Assembly (NCBI RefSeq): GCF_900101905.1
Contig: NZ_FNAJ01000002.1
Coordinates: 744,001-808,000 of the forward strand
Source: Myxococcus virescens
GTDB taxonomy: Bacteria; Myxococcota; Myxococcia; Myxococcales; Myxococcaceae
Direction: 5' to 3'
Length of the DNA stretch: 64,000 nucleotides
Below, piece after piece: positions 27,861 to 35,351 of this stretch. Position 1 is the first letter of the stretch, and every line of letters begins with the position of its first letter. Under the pieces are notes generated by a model. The model was not told the DNA's origin. It did not search any database and saw only the letters and a list, made by a program, of their open reading frames with translations. The translations under genes and the position numbers were made by a program.

Positions 27861-28164
27861 AGGCGGCCTTCTTCCCGCCTTCCGCGATGAGCCGGTTGAC
27901 CAGCGCCGCGAGCGTGTCGATGGAGTGGAACTCCTTGGCGACGCTGTCATCCGCGATGACGACGCCCCACTTCTCCTCGATGCCGACCACGATCTCCAAC
28001 GCCTCGACGCTGTCGAGTCCCAGACCTCCCGCCTCACCTTCCTGCGAGTCACCGCCGAACAGCGGTGCCCCGTCCGGAATGCTCGCGGGGTCGATGTCCA
28101 GCCGCAGGCGGTCGACGATCATGGCCTTGAGGCCGCTCTTCACTTCCGTGTTGTCGGGGTGCAT
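27853..28164 (-). CDS. Acyl carrier protein, first gene of the operon
   Basis: 103 residues. The phosphopantetheine attachment Ser52 lies in [14 protein letters not shown], and the helical, acidic character of an ACP is clear, with a Gly/Glu-rich insert ([12 protein letters not shown]) in the first loop that is longer than in FabD-type ACPs. The ATG at 28164 is preceded by AGGAGA at good spacing. It starts the 14-gene operon. No phosphopantetheinyl transferase, malonyl transferase or acyl-ligase gene is in the operon, so these activities must come from elsewhere in the genome. Confidence 0.93.
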   Translation of the reverse strand: MHPDNTEVKSGLKAMIVDRLRLDIDPASIPDGAPLFGGDSQEGEAGGLGLDSVEALEIVVGIEEKWGVVIADDSVAKEFHSIDTLAALVNRLIAEGGKKAACA

Positions 28165-28267
28165 CCAGCGTCTCCTGATGTTGAGAAACCAACGTATCGG
28201 AGCCCTCTGACATTGCTGGATAGGTTGGAAACATAGGCAGGACGTCGTGCTAGTCACGTCTCCCGAC

Positions 28268-28876
28268 ATGACCCCATTCGCCCAGCGGTCCCGTCTCTTC
28301 ACGCCGGCTTGTTCGCTGGCGCTGCTGCTCCTGCTCGCCGCTTGTGGTGGGGATGAGCCGATCTGGAACCTCACCATGCGCGCCCGTCATGGCGACGCAT
28401 GGAGGGATTTCACGGAGTCCCCCGGCTCGCATTTCATCACCGAAGAGGGGGCGGGGAGCGCGGGGCTCAGGGAGATGTCCGTGTGCGGCTTCCATGGTGT
28501 GACGGACGCCGACGCCGACGGCACCTACCAGTCCTGCATGGAGCTGCGATTCGACTTCACGGCCCTGGGCGCCGACCGCTCGGCGCTGACCATCGCGGGC
28601 ACCGCCATCCCCCTGGCCTACGGTGCCGATGGCACCGCTGAGTTCACCGCGCAGGTGGGCCACGCTCCGGCAATCGTCTCGGCGTGGGCATGGACGGTTT
28701 GTGACGAGATGCCGCGCTACATCGAGCAGACGCCTCAGCAGCTGCGTGGAGAGCTGGTGCTCGATGATCCTCCGAAACTCAAGGGCCGTCTCTCGCTCCG
28801 GGCCGACGTCAGGAGCGAGGGGCCCTGCCAGGGGGACGTCACCGAGCTCGAGCTGGTGTTCGACCTCGACCGCTGA
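28268..28876 (+). CDS. Lipoprotein of unknown function
   Basis: 202 residues. Signal peptide with lipobox LLAACGG. The mature domain contains several Cys and beta-strand-rich sequence; the family is not recognised. It diverges from the ACP operon across 103 bp, which must hold both promoters. Whether it belongs to the lipid/polyketide system is unknown, but a surface lipoprotein would fit the export half of that operon. The start was chosen to give the signal peptide; a start 21 bases upstream is possible. Confidence 0.75.
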   Translation: MTPFAQRSRLFTPACSLALLLLLAACGGDEPIWNLTMRARHGDAWRDFTESPGSHFITEEGAGSAGLREMSVCGFHGVTDADADGTYQSCMELRFDFTALGADRSALTIAGTAIPLAYGADGTAEFTAQVGHAPAIVSAWAWTVCDEMPRYIEQTPQQLRGELVLDDPPKLKGRLSLRADVRSEGPCQGDVTELELVFDLDR

Positions 28877-28939
28877 TGGCTGTCATTCGGCCAGCAGTTC
28901 CTGGACCGGCTGCGCTGCGGCGGACGAGAGCCGCCAGCG

Positions 28940-29395
28940 TCACGGCGCGGGCGCGGCGTCCTCCAGCTCCGGCGTCGCCGGAGGCTGCAACGGCGGAACG
29001 CTCGTGGGTTTGCCGTGGGCGTCGAGCGCGACGAGCACGAAGCGCCCCCGCGTCCCGAGCTGCCGGTCCCCCGTGAGCAGGTCCTCCGCGTAGAGGTCCA
29101 CCTCCACCGTCATGGACGTGCGGCCCGTGGCGACGATGCGGGTCTCCAACTCCACGAGCTGGCCCTGCCGCACGGGGACGTGGAAGTCGACACGCTCGCT
29201 GCTGGCGGTGACGACGGTGCGCCGTGCGTAGCGCGAGGCCCCGATGAAGGCGGCCTTGTCCATGAGGGCCAGGGCCTGTCCGCCAAAGAGGGTGCCGTAG
29301 TGGTTTGTCTGCTCCGGGAAGACCATCTCGATGAGGCTGACCTCGGTGATGCGTCCCGCTTCGATGCGCTGCTTGGGGGAGGGCTCGGGTGTCAT
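28940..29395 (-). CDS. Acyl-CoA thioesterase, YciA/BACH-type hotdog
   Basis: 151 residues. Hotdog-fold thioesterase with the family signature NHYGTLFGGQALALMDKAA and the strand VDFHVPVRQGQLVELE. Members hydrolyse acyl-CoA thioesters in the cytoplasm. Its ATG overlaps a stop codon of a decayed upstream reading frame by 4 bp (ATGA), so it was probably the second gene of an operon whose first gene is now broken. It is the only intact gene downstream of the cobalamin riboswitch on this strand. Confidence 0.9.
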   Translation of the reverse strand: MTPEPSPKQRIEAGRITEVSLIEMVFPEQTNHYGTLFGGQALALMDKAAFIGASRYARRTVVTASSERVDFHVPVRQGQLVELETRIVATGRTSMTVEVDLYAEDLLTGDRQLGTRGRFVLVALDAHGKPTSVPPLQPPATPELEDAAPAP

Positions 29396-29760
29396 GCAGG
29401 GTCCTGGGGTTCAGAGAGAAGGAAGGCGGCGGCCCGCCGAAGGTCGGCAGCTCGGTCCACGGCAGGTCTGTCAGCAGTCCGCCATGGCGTGTCAGGACAT
29501 CGGCGAGCGCGTCCAACGAGTCGATGACGCCTGATGCTGGGCCGGGGCCCGTGAGGCAGTAGCCCCAGGTGTGGGGCGCGGCCTCCGTGTCGAGAGAAAG
29601 ATGGGAAGCGCTCCGTTCGAGCGCCACTGGAGCCCAGCGGATGCGCCAGGGCGATGCAGCCTCCATGGATGTTGAATCGTCCGTCCTCCACGCAGCGCGG
29701 GCGACCGAGGTCGCCCGACAGGGCTCCCGCGTGGAAGAAGGATTGTCGCGATGCACGCGC
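29392..29760 (-). pseudogene. Decayed coding DNA: thiolase motif and an unrecognised fragment
   Basis: No intact gene can be read here. One minus-strand frame at about 29610-29676 encodes FNIHGGCIALAHPLGSSGAR, an almost exact copy of the thiolase active-site motif (family consensus GGAIALGHPLGASGAR), with no thiolase sequence before or after. A second frame from about 29590 to 29420 encodes a gene-like stretch (APHTWGYCLTGPGPASG, then SLDALADVLTRHGGLLTDLP and TELPTFGGPPP) that I cannot name. Its last part is out of frame with the stop that overlaps the thioesterase start. I read the region as remnants of at least two genes joined by deletion. Confidence 0.55.
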
Positions 29761-29957
29761 GTCGGCGCACACCAGGCCCCGGAGGAGCCCACGGACCGAC
29801 CTTCGCCCCCCACGGGCGACTGGACACACGAGCGGGGTTGGGTCGGAAAAGCCGAGGCGCGCGCGAAGACTGGCTGGAGGCTCCAGCGCTGCTCGGACCT
29901 TCCGGCCGTCCCACGCGGCTCCAGGTCGAAACCGTCCGTGGATTTCTCCCACGAGCG
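29761..29957. other. Non-coding stretch between the riboswitch and the decayed genes
   Basis: Together with the neighbouring entries this completes the only gene-free stretch longer than 300 bases (29396-30258). Frames are open by GC bias on both strands, but none has a family signature, a ribosome site or a continuous gene-like product. I see nothing intact in it. It is where the leader and the 5' part of the riboswitch-controlled gene should have been. Confidence 0.5.
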
Positions 29958-30143
29958 GATGCGGGCAGGTCTTCGGGCTCGTGAGCACTCCGGTCGGAGC
30001 CGGGTTCCTACTGCTCGTCGCTTCCCAGTTCCCAGGGGGAACCAGTGCGTGTGACGAGGTTCGTTCTCACTTACCGCTGCGGGGCAGCCCCGGATTCACA
30101 CCGGGTTCCCTTTCAAGCCCGGGCCAAGGCCCAGGCACCCACA
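29958..30143 (-). ncRNA. Cobalamin (B12) riboswitch without an intact target gene
   Basis: Read on the minus strand, the element starts with GGTGCC and continues with GGGAACCCGGTGTGAATCCG and GGGCTGCCCCGCAGCGGTAA, which are the conserved core of the cobalamin riboswitch (the AATCCGGG-CTGCCCCGCAA-type block). It then has CACTGG, a GGGAAG segment and the terminal GAGCCCGAAGACCTGCC. The order and spacing fit the class, and a promoter lies directly upstream. Such elements shut off B12 uptake or synthesis genes when adenosylcobalamin is abundant. Downstream here is only decayed DNA and then a thioesterase gene. Confidence 0.85.
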
Positions 30144-30151
30144 TGGGGCGG

Positions 30152-30181
30152 TATGTACTGTCGGCGTTCTTGGACTGTCAA
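30152..30181 (-). promoter_or_regulatory. Sigma-70-like promoter of the cobalamin riboswitch
   Basis: On the minus strand a perfect TTGACA (30176-30181) is followed after 18 bp by TACATA (30152-30157). The predicted transcript would begin near 30145, almost exactly where the riboswitch sequence starts, which supports both calls. Confidence 0.6.
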
Positions 30182-30258
30182 GGCGCGCGGACGCGCCGCG
30201 AGGGACGGCCGCTGGAGGTGTTGTGCGAGTTAACCTCTCGTTCGGAGCTCCAGACGCC

Positions 30259-31494
30259 ATGACCGCACCGCTGACTCGCCGCCATCTGTTGCGCGCCCTG
30301 GGAGTGACGGGCGCGGGGCTTGTTTGGGCTCCGGGGTTCCTGGGACGGGCGCTCGCCGCAAGTCCATCGTCAGCCGCTCGCCGCACGCTGGTGACAGTCT
30401 TCCTGCGCGGAGGCGTGGACGGGCTCTCGCTGGTGCCGCCCATCGAAGATGCGGCGTACCACCGGGCGCGCCCTTCGCTGGCGCTGCGGGCAACCGGGCC
30501 GGATGCCGCGCTGAAGCTGTCAGGGCCGTTCGGTTTGCATCCGAGGCTCGATGCGCTGATGCCGCTGTGGCACGACGGCCGGCTGGCGGTGCTGCATGGC
30601 GTGGGATTGCCGGAGCCGGTCCGCTCCCACTTCGACGCGCAGGACTTCGTGGAGTCCGGAACGCCGGGGCGCAAGTCGACGCCGGATGGCTGGCTCAACC
30701 GCGCGCTGGAGGAAGAGGAGGGCGCCGCGCTGCGCGCCGTGGCGCTGCAACCCACGCTGCCTCGCTCGTTGTTCGGAGACGCGGGGGCGGTGGCCATGGG
30801 GCGGCTGGAGGAGTTCCGGTTGCGAGGCGGACGCCGGGGGGAGGATGCCACCCGGGGCTTCAGTGCGCTCTATGCGGGCGCCGTGGACGAGGCGCTGCGG
30901 ACGACAGGGCAGGGCGCATTCGAGGCGATGTCCCTGCTGGACGAGGACCGGCTGGCGGAGCTGCCTTCGCGCGCGGCGGTGGCGTATCCGAAGGGGCCGC
31001 TCGGGCAGCGGCTGCGGGACATCGCGCGGCTCATCCACGGAGAAGTGGGGCTGGAGGTGGCGGCGACGGAGTCGGGCGGTTGGGACACGCATGCCGCCCA
31101 GGGGGCCGCGACGGGCGCGTTCGCCAACCGCTGCCAGGAATTGGGGAGCGCGCTGTCTGCCTTCTCCGCGGACCTGGGACCTCGGCTGGAGCAGGTGACG
31201 GTGGTGGTGTTGACGGAGTTCGGCCGTACCGTGCGGGAGAACGGCAGTCGCGGAACGGACCACGGTGTGGGCAGCGCGATGCTGGTGCTGGGCGGCGGCG
31301 TGAAGGGTGGCAAGGTGTACGGACGCTTCGATTCGCTGGCGCCGGACCACTTGCAGGACGGGCGCGATGTGCCTGCATGGACGGACGTACGCGCGCCGTT
31401 GGCGGAAGTCCTGCGTGCCTGTCGGCCCGGTGTGGAGTTGGCGAGGGTGTTCCCTGGCTTCAAGCCGCCTCCGTCACTGGGCTTGTTTGGATAG
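30259..31494 (+). CDS. DUF1501 family Tat-exported protein
   Basis: 411 residues. Twin-arginine signal LTRRHLLRALGVTGAG. DUF1501 (sulfatase/phosphatase-like fold) signatures are present: TLVTVFLRGGVDGLSLV, SHFDAQDFVESGTPG, GGWDTHAAQG, VVVLTEFGRTVRENGSRGTDHG and VYGRFDSL. Its function is unknown, but it is almost always encoded right after a DUF1800 gene; here DUF1800 is at 14157. A GTG 36 bases upstream is in frame, but the ATG gives the proper Tat signal. An 11 bp stem hairpin after the stop probably terminates it. Confidence 0.92.
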   Translation: MTAPLTRRHLLRALGVTGAGLVWAPGFLGRALAASPSSAARRTLVTVFLRGGVDGLSLVPPIEDAAYHRARPSLALRATGPDAALKLSGPFGLHPRLDALMPLWHDGRLAVLHGVGLPEPVRSHFDAQDFVESGTPGRKSTPDGWLNRALEEEEGAALRAVALQPTLPRSLFGDAGAVAMGRLEEFRLRGGRRGEDATRGFSALYAGAVDEALRTTGQGAFEAMSLLDEDRLAELPSRAAVAYPKGPLGQRLRDIARLIHGEVGLEVAATESGGWDTHAAQGAATGAFANRCQELGSALSAFSADLGPRLEQVTVVVLTEFGRTVRENGSRGTDHGVGSAMLVLGGGVKGGKVYGRFDSLAPDHLQDGRDVPAWTDVRAPLAEVLRACRPGVELARVFPGFKPPPSLGLFG

Positions 31495-31525
31495 GCGCTG
31501 CGCTCAGCTTCTCGGTGGGGCAGGC

Positions 31526-31555
31526 GGGGGAGCGGCATTTCTCCGCCGCTCCCCC
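31526..31555. terminator. Bidirectional hairpin terminator between DUF1501 and lanA
   Basis: Perfect 11 bp inverted repeat GGGGGAGCGGC / GCCGCTCCCCC around an 8-base loop, in the 128 bp between two convergent genes. There is no clear T-run on either side, as is common in GC-rich genomes. Confidence 0.6.
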
Positions 31556-31622
31556 GAGCGGTCCACGTCCGTATTCACGTCGAGCCGCCACGGTTCTTCC
31601 ACATCAGCTCACGTCCCTCCGC

Positions 31623-31865
31623 TCAGCGGCAGCAGGCGATGCGCCCGCAGTTCGTATAGAGACAGGTGAGCTCGTTGGGCGTGGGGGTGGCGGGGCAGGT
31701 GGCCTCGGCATCGCCGCCGGTGATGAACGCCAGCGTCGCATCCTCCAGCTCCATGACGGAGGCGGGGCTCGCCGGAAGCGCGGCGCGCTCCGCGTCGGAG
31801 AGGCTGTCGTAGTAGTCGGCGTCACGCCAGGCGCGGAGGATGTGGTTCTTGTCGCTGTGGCTCAT
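31623..31865 (-). CDS. Class II lanthipeptide precursor, mersacidin/lichenicidin family
   Basis: 80 residues. The leader has the family look (SHSDKNHILRAWRD near the N-terminus and ELEDATLAFITGG before the core) and ends in a double Gly at 50-51, followed by DAEA. That matches the GDMEA that precedes the mersacidin core, so two-step trimming to Thr56 is plausible. The predicted core of 25 residues has exactly five Thr (56, 60, 62, 67, 71), no Ser and five Cys (57, 68, 73, 78, 79), allowing up to five methyllanthionines. The ATG at 31865 is preceded by GAGGAG. It lies 85 bp after lanM. Confidence 0.88.
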   Translation of the reverse strand: MSHSDKNHILRAWRDADYYDSLSDAERAALPASPASVMELEDATLAFITGGDAEATCPATPTPNELTCLYTNCGRIACCR

Positions 31866-31950
31866 GGTGCTGCTCCTCTTGGGTTGTTGGGGGACTGCCA
31901 ACGGACCGCCAACCCTCGCGGTGCCGGAGTTCGTCGGGAACGAAGCCGCT

Positions 31951-34900
31951 TCACGAGACGGGAGGGGCCACGGAGAGCACGTCCGCCACCCGCTCCGGCG
32001 CGGCGAGCCGCAACAGGCCGTGGGCGATGCCCGCGAGCCCCACCATCAGCCCTGGCGTCTCGATGCTGTCGGGCAGGCCATGCAGATGGCCGTGCGACTC
32101 GATGCCCTGGAGGATGCCGCCCGCGAGCTGATAGGTGCGCCGCAGCAGCGTGTCATCCTGCAGTGCGCGCGCGGCCTCCAGCAGGAAGAGCACGTTGCCC
32201 AGGTCGCCATGACACAGGCCATGGTTGTAGCCGAGGCCTCCCGCGAGCGTGGCGCGGACCGCCGCGGCGATTTCCTCACGCACCCGGTGGTCATCGAGCA
32301 GCGGCAGCCCGGAGATGCGCGCCAACCCGATGCCGGGTGCGCCATTGCACCAGCCACACATGAAGGTGGGGCCATCACCGCCGTGCATCCCGGCGTCGGC
32401 GCGGAGGTCGGGCCAGTCGCCGGCCTCGGGCGAGAACCGGTCACGCTCATACGCCAGCGCCTCCAGCGCCGTGGTGTGGAAGCGGGACTCTCCCGTGGCG
32501 GAGGCCAGCCGCAGCAGCGCCAGCGCGATGCCCGCTCCTCCATGTGCGAGTCCGCACAGCGGCTGGCCACCGGTCGCGGGTGAAAGCCAGCCCATGCCAT
32601 GGGATTGGGGCGTGGCCGTCTGGAGCAGCTTCTCCCCACAGACGCGCGCGAGTCGTGACGCTCGCTCGGACGGATGCCGCGCCGCGAGCGTCAGCAGGCC
32701 CAGCAGGGCGCCCGCGCAGCCACTGCCCAGGTCCAGGTGCTCGTCCTGCTCCACGCGGGGAGCCATGGCGCCCACGAACGACTCGGCGGTCTCGAACAGC
32801 GCGCGCTCCCCCCACAGTGCCCCCAGGTGGGTCAGGGCGTAGAGAATGCCGCCCCAGCCATTGAGGATGCCCACGCCACGGACCTGCGTTGGCGCGGCCT
32901 CCAGGCGCCAGGTCAGGTGGCGCAGTGCGCCTCGTGCCGCCTGCGTGAAGCGTGCTTCGCCCGTCAGGGCTCCGAGCTGCGCCAGCACCAGCGCGATGCC
33001 TGAGAGCCCCTGGTAGAAGTCCACTCCCACCTGGACGAGCCGCCACTCCTTCGTGTCGGACATCTCGAGCGACAGCCAGTGGGAATGGCCCGCGCCGGAG
33101 AACGACAGCGCCACCAATCGCTCTCCTACGCGTCGTGCAGCCGTCAGCAGTGCGTCTGGGTGCGCGGGCTCGGACGGCTCGCGGAACGGATAGCGGGGGC
33201 GGTCGCCAGGGCTTGCCGCCAACTGGACCCGGCCGAGCGCGCTTCGCAGCAAGCCGAGCTGCCGCTCGTGGTCATCCGGCGACAGCCCCATCAAGCGCCG
33301 CCGCGCCCGCTCCAAGCCAGAGTCGTCGAAGAAGTCGGGCAGGTGGCGGCCCGCGCCTGACCACAGGTCCTTCGAGCCGGGCAGGGCGGTGAAACGGGGG
33401 ATGTCGCCGCGCTGCAATTCCTCCTGCTCCAAGGGGATGAGGGCCGTCAGGTACGGACGCTCCTTCACGGCCAGCCAGAGGTGGTCGAAGAAGCGCTGCC
33501 GGTCCAGTGCGTCCCCCATCGCATGGGGATGCATGCTCTCGTGCAGCAGGGCGTCGTAGCTGGCTGTGCCGCGAAAGAGCACTCGCACGGGCGCGTGCTC
33601 GAAAGCCGCGAGCGGCCCTCCTGGGGCGAGCAGCGCATCCCGGTGCGCGGCGAGTAGCCGGTACAGGGTAGAGAACCCCTGCGCGAGCGCGTCCGCTTGC
33701 ACCGTCACGGAGACGTCCTGTCCTTCCATGCGAGGACGGTTCGCCGCGCCTGGAATCTCCATCCGCCGCCGCTCGAAGCGGAGCTGGTCCGTGCCGTGCG
33801 CTGTCGCCACCAGATAGCCCAGTGGTGTGAGCTGTCCCTCGCCAGCGCCCAGGGCGCTGAAGTCCACCTCCGTGCCGTCTTTCGCGCGCCATGCGGGTTG
33901 GGGCAACAGCCCGCTCTTGAGCACCGTACCGTTCAGCACCGCACCGGGTTGCTTCTCCACGTCCCGGATGGATGCTGCGAGCGTGTGTGGATGGAAGAGT
34001 GTCTCCAGGTCCACCAGGACGGGGTGCTCGCCCACCGCGATGAGGTTCTCGTAATGGATGTCGGTGACGTCCAACGCGTAGAGCAGCGCGACGAGCGCGC
34101 CTTGCCGCAGATGGAAGCGCCGCACCTCCTCGGCTGACTGGCAGGGCGCGGCCTCCACGTACTCCATCCACCCGTAGCCCTCCGAGGAGAGGACCTCCGC
34201 CGTGCGCAGCGGAGACGTGAGGCCGCGCGCGTTCAGCCAGGAGAGGAGTTGCTGGAAGGCGGCCTCCGCCGTGAGCGGGCGCGGCTTGTACACGAGCCGC
34301 AGTCCCGAGGCGAAGCGGAGCAGGAAGACGGTGCGTCCACCTCGGTGCGGGTCTGACAGACCACCTTGGGCCTCCACCAGTGGGCCGGGAGGAACGCCGC
34401 CGTGGAAGCGGTGCCACAGCGCGGCGGCGTCCCGGGCCAGCCGCTGCATCAGCTCCACGCCCGTGGCTTCCCACGCGGTGACGTACTCCACGGCTTGCCG
34501 CGCGAGCACCGGGTAGCGGGCAAGGATGTCGAGCGCCACGTCGCGTCGCCGGAGGTGCTGGGCGAAGTCCTGGAAGCGCGCTTCGGGCGTGTCTCCCTGG
34601 AGTCGCCCTTCGAGCTGAGCGATGCGCAGCTCCACCGCGAGCGTCCGTCCCAGCAAGGGCATCAACATCCGCGGGAGCGGCGCGAGCAACATGCGGGCGG
34701 TGTGCTCTGGCTCGAACGGCGCTCCGGGCGTGTCACGCAGGCAGGTGTCCAGGGCGGAGATGAGCCGTGCGTGTGCCGCATGGACGAGTGGTTCGACCAG
34801 GCTGAGCAGGGCCACGCCCGGTGGCATGGGCTCCGGCCAGGAGAAGGGCGGCGATATCTCCGACACGTAGGCCTGCTCGATGACACGTTGCCACGGCGGA

Positions 34901-35148
34901 GGCGCGCCCATGCGTGCATGCAGCGCCTCCGCTGGTTCTCCCAGGAGGGTGTGCAGTTCCGCTTCCGTCAGCCCCGAGGCACGCAGTCGCTCGGCCCAGA
35001 GTGCGTCCCGCGTGAGCGGTTCTTGTTTGCGCCAGCGTTCCAGCCTGCGCCGCGCGCGTGCCTCGTCCACCGCCTCCGGCGTGCCGCGCATCCGGAGCGA
35101 TGGCAGCCGCTCTTCCAGGGCATGGCCCAGCACCCAATGAGACGTCAC
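31951..35148 (-). CDS. lanM: Class II lanthipeptide synthetase LanM
   Basis: 1065 residues from GTG 35148, which has GGAG five bases upstream; a TTG at 35220 would add 24 residues but has no ribosome site. The N-terminal half is the DUF4135 dehydratase (VYKPRPLTAEAAF, DVTDIHYENLIA, PVLVDLETLFH) that phosphorylates and eliminates Ser/Thr. The C-terminal half is a LanC-like cyclase with GLSGIALVLAQLG, GGAGIALALLRLA, and the zinc ligands CGWCNGAPG and GLCHGDLGN. The substrate should be the precursor encoded 85 bp downstream. No LanT transporter/protease or immunity gene is adjacent. Confidence 0.95.
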   Translation of the reverse strand: MTSHWVLGHALEERLPSLRMRGTPEAVDEARARRRLERWRKQEPLTRDALWAERLRASGLTEAELHTLLGEPAEALHARMGAPPPWQRVIEQAYVSEISPPFSWPEPMPPGVALLSLVEPLVHAAHARLISALDTCLRDTPGAPFEPEHTARMLLAPLPRMLMPLLGRTLAVELRIAQLEGRLQGDTPEARFQDFAQHLRRRDVALDILARYPVLARQAVEYVTAWEATGVELMQRLARDAAALWHRFHGGVPPGPLVEAQGGLSDPHRGGRTVFLLRFASGLRLVYKPRPLTAEAAFQQLLSWLNARGLTSPLRTAEVLSSEGYGWMEYVEAAPCQSAEEVRRFHLRQGALVALLYALDVTDIHYENLIAVGEHPVLVDLETLFHPHTLAASIRDVEKQPGAVLNGTVLKSGLLPQPAWRAKDGTEVDFSALGAGEGQLTPLGYLVATAHGTDQLRFERRRMEIPGAANRPRMEGQDVSVTVQADALAQGFSTLYRLLAAHRDALLAPGGPLAAFEHAPVRVLFRGTASYDALLHESMHPHAMGDALDRQRFFDHLWLAVKERPYLTALIPLEQEELQRGDIPRFTALPGSKDLWSGAGRHLPDFFDDSGLERARRRLMGLSPDDHERQLGLLRSALGRVQLAASPGDRPRYPFREPSEPAHPDALLTAARRVGERLVALSFSGAGHSHWLSLEMSDTKEWRLVQVGVDFYQGLSGIALVLAQLGALTGEARFTQAARGALRHLTWRLEAAPTQVRGVGILNGWGGILYALTHLGALWGERALFETAESFVGAMAPRVEQDEHLDLGSGCAGALLGLLTLAARHPSERASRLARVCGEKLLQTATPQSHGMGWLSPATGGQPLCGLAHGGAGIALALLRLASATGESRFHTTALEALAYERDRFSPEAGDWPDLRADAGMHGGDGPTFMCGWCNGAPGIGLARISGLPLLDDHRVREEIAAAVRATLAGGLGYNHGLCHGDLGNVLFLLEAARALQDDTLLRRTYQLAGGILQGIESHGHLHGLPDSIETPGLMVGLAGIAHGLLRLAAPERVADVLSVAPPVS

Positions 35149-35351
35149 GCCTTCTCCAATCCAGGCAGCGGCCTGGGGTGTCCGAGTCGTCCTTCGGCGT
35201 GTCTGTGAGAGGGCTTCCAATCGCTATCGTTGCATTGCCGCCGGTTCGGATGCCAGGGGGCCTGGCCGGGTGGGGATGACAGGTTCTGCGCACCACCGGC
35301 GTGACGCCACTCGCCGTCGCACTGCGTTGCGAACTGCGGCACACTGGGCCG

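Noticed and set aside
19860-28164. The operon as the housekeeping fatty acid synthase
   Set aside because: There is no fabH, fabD or enoyl reductase, two KS-like and two other proteins lack catalytic residues, and the genes are fused to an export system.
28165-28267. Divergent promoters of the ACP operon and the lipoprotein gene
   Set aside because: The region must hold promoters, but no -35/-10 or -24/-12 pair stands out clearly enough to place either one.
28839-29813. A 324-codon minus-strand frame covering the thioesterase
   Set aside because: Its downstream two thirds are the wrong frame of the thioesterase; only the stretch around 29420-29590 looks gene-like and is reported as a remnant.
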